Assembly: GCA_903904805.1 (NCBI GenBank)
Contig: CAIVDX010000196.1
Location: 1-6,704, forward strand
DNA: 6,704 bases
Reading direction: 5' to 3'
Origin: an uncultured Rhodospirillales bacterium
Lineage (GTDB): Bacteria > Pseudomonadota > Alphaproteobacteria > Acetobacterales > Acetobacteraceae
In this document: in pieces, positions 5,989 to 6,704 of the stretch
Position numbering within the stretch: position 1 is the first letter of the stretch
Layout of the letters: every line of letters begins with the position of its first letter
Translations under genes and position numbers: made by a program
Notes under the pieces: model-generated
Seen by the model: the letters and a program-made list of their open reading frames with translations, nothing else
Databases searched by the model: none
Told to the model about the DNA's origin: nothing

Positions 5989-6507
5989 ATGGCGCACACA
6001 CATCCGATCGAGGGCACCATCATCTTTGATGGCGCCGTCGCGCAACGCGGTTACGCGCTGAACAAGCTCTGCTTCTCCTTCAACGACCGCGCCAATCGTG
6101 ACGCCTTCCTCGCCGATGAAGATGCCTATTGTGAGAAATTCGGCCTCGATGCCGCCCAGCGCGCCGCCATCGCCCACCGCAACGTCACCGAACTTCTCGA
6201 CGTCGGCGGCAATGTCTATTACCTCGCCAAATTCGCCGGGATATTCGGGCTGGATGTGCAGGATATTGGCGCGCAGCAGCTCGGCGTCACCAAGGAAGCT
6301 TTCAGTGCCAAGCTGATGGACCAGAGGACCTGCCATGGCCCACATCATCGGCGGCATCGGCACCACCCATGTCCCCTCGATCGGCGGGGCGATCGCCAAG
6401 GGCAAGCAGACCGACCCCTATTGGAAGCCCTTCTTCGACATGTTCCCCCCCGTGCGTGGCTGGCTGAAGAGCGAGAGGCCGGGTGTCGTTGTGGTGATCT
6501 ACAATGA
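5989..6507 (+). CDS. ligA: LigA-type alpha (small) subunit of extradiol dioxygenase; 3' end probably disrupted
   Basis: Small subunit of the LigAB (protocatechuate 4,5-dioxygenase) family; it caps the active site of the catalytic beta subunit. Conserved LigA features are RGYALNKLCFSF (20-31), FLADEDAYCEKFGL (40-53), the GGNVYYLAK block (73-81) and GVTKEAF (99-105). Recognisable homology ends near residue 114 (base 6330), the usual place for a stop. Instead the frame stays open to 6507, adding 58 residues that overlap ligB by 173 bp. This tail is rich in Arg, His, Pro and Cys and looks like an out-of-frame reading of ligB, not protein. Adding one A between 6332 and 6333 would create TGA just before the ligB ATG and end the protein at 114 residues. 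So either a base is missing in the sequence or gene, or the overlap is real. The start is supported by the AGAGGGAG ribosome site. Substrate could be protocatechuate, gallate or a related catechol. Confidence 0.85.
   Translation: MAHTHPIEGTIIFDGAVAQRGYALNKLCFSFNDRANRDAFLADEDAYCEKFGLDAAQRAAIAHRNVTELLDVGGNVYYLAKFAGIFGLDVQDIGAQQLGVTKEAFSAKLMDQRTCHGPHHRRHRHHPCPLDRRGDRQGQADRPLLEALLRHVPPRAWLAEEREAGCRCGDLQ
6323..6328 (+). promoter_or_regulatory. Shine-Dalgarno site of ligB
   Basis: AGAGGA lies six bases before the ligB ATG at 6335 and inside the end of ligA, so the catalytic subunit would be translated from the same message directly after the alpha subunit. Confidence 0.65.
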
Positions 6508-6704
6508 TCACGGGCTGAACTTCTTCCTCGACAAGATGCCCACCTTCGCCATTGGTGCCGCTGCGACCTATCACAACGCCGACGAGGGCTGGGGCCTGCC
6601 GGTGGTGCGCAGCTTCACCGGAGATCCTGCCTTGTCCTGGCATCTCGCCGAAGGCCTCGTCGCCGACGAGTTTGACATCGTCACCTGCCAGGAGAGGCTG
6701 GTCG
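6335..6704 (+). CDS. ligB: LigB-type catalytic beta subunit of extradiol dioxygenase, 5' part
   Basis: Catalytic Fe(II) subunit of a class III (LigB) extradiol dioxygenase, which cleaves a catechol-type ring next to the hydroxyls with O2. The 123 visible residues are the N-terminal part of a protein usually near 280-300 residues. GTTHVPSIGGAI (9-20) contains His12 and VIYNDHG (54-60) contains His59, the two N-terminal iron ligands; the third (Glu) lies beyond the window. PTFAIGAA (69-76), ADEGWG (82-87) and ADEFDI (110-115) match the order of motifs in Sphingobium LigB as I recall it. The start at 6335 gives the canonical beginning and has AGAGGA six bases ahead. Pairing with ligA confirms the two-subunit type. 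Family members act on protocatechuate, gallate, methylgallate or 2-aminophenols, so the exact substrate is open. Confidence 0.92.
   Translation, partial: MAHIIGGIGTTHVPSIGGAIAKGKQTDPYWKPFFDMFPPVRGWLKSERPGVVVVIYNDHGLNFFLDKMPTFAIGAAATYHNADEGWGLPVVRSFTGDPALSWHLAEGLVADEFDIVTCQERLV

Noticed and set aside
1..6704. CRISPR array, insertion sequence, transposase, phage or toxin-antitoxin genes
   Set aside because: No regularly spaced direct repeats, terminal inverted repeats or corresponding protein motifs were seen.

Overview
The window is GC-rich throughout (third codon positions mostly G/C) and reads as alphaproteobacterial chromosome, with all recognised genes on the + strand. Two things suggest Rhodospirillales, probably Acetobacteraceae. 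One is the gene order cysteine desulfurase - adrenodoxin-type ferredoxin - mnmA. The other is an AT-rich double-palindrome between the last two, of a kind I associate from memory with intergenic spacers of that family. The lineage is an inference and was not tested by any search.

Left part (1-2190), housekeeping. The 3' half of a class I (IscS/NifS-like) cysteine desulfurase is followed 7 bp later by a [2Fe-2S] ferredoxin. After a 74-bp spacer with three small hairpins comes mnmA, the tRNA 2-thiouridylase. Together these look like a sulfur-delivery unit for thiolation of U34 in tRNA. A tRNA with a CAU anticodon (most likely elongator Met) lies 43 bp after mnmA, on the same strand.

Right part (2191-6704), accessory metabolism. 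A Baeyer-Villiger-type FAD/NAD(P)H monooxygenase comes first, with a strong ribosome binding site. An integral-membrane acyltransferase 3 protein follows. It overlaps by ATGA a short-chain dehydrogenase/reductase. After 110 bp come the two subunits of a LigAB-type extradiol ring-cleavage dioxygenase (alpha complete but with an abnormal 3' end, beta cut by the window edge). This looks like part of a catabolic cluster for an aromatic or ketone-containing compound; its substrate cannot be read from the sequence.

The most notable irregularity is at the ligA/ligB junction. The alpha-subunit frame has no stop where homology ends and runs 173 bp into ligB as a low-quality Arg/His-rich tail. One missing base just before the ligB start would explain this. 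I see no CRISPR array, insertion sequence, phage gene or convincing undescribed system. Other points of interest are the variant monooxygenase fingerprint, the acyltransferase inside a catabolic run, the spacer hairpins, and the tRNA at the core/accessory boundary.
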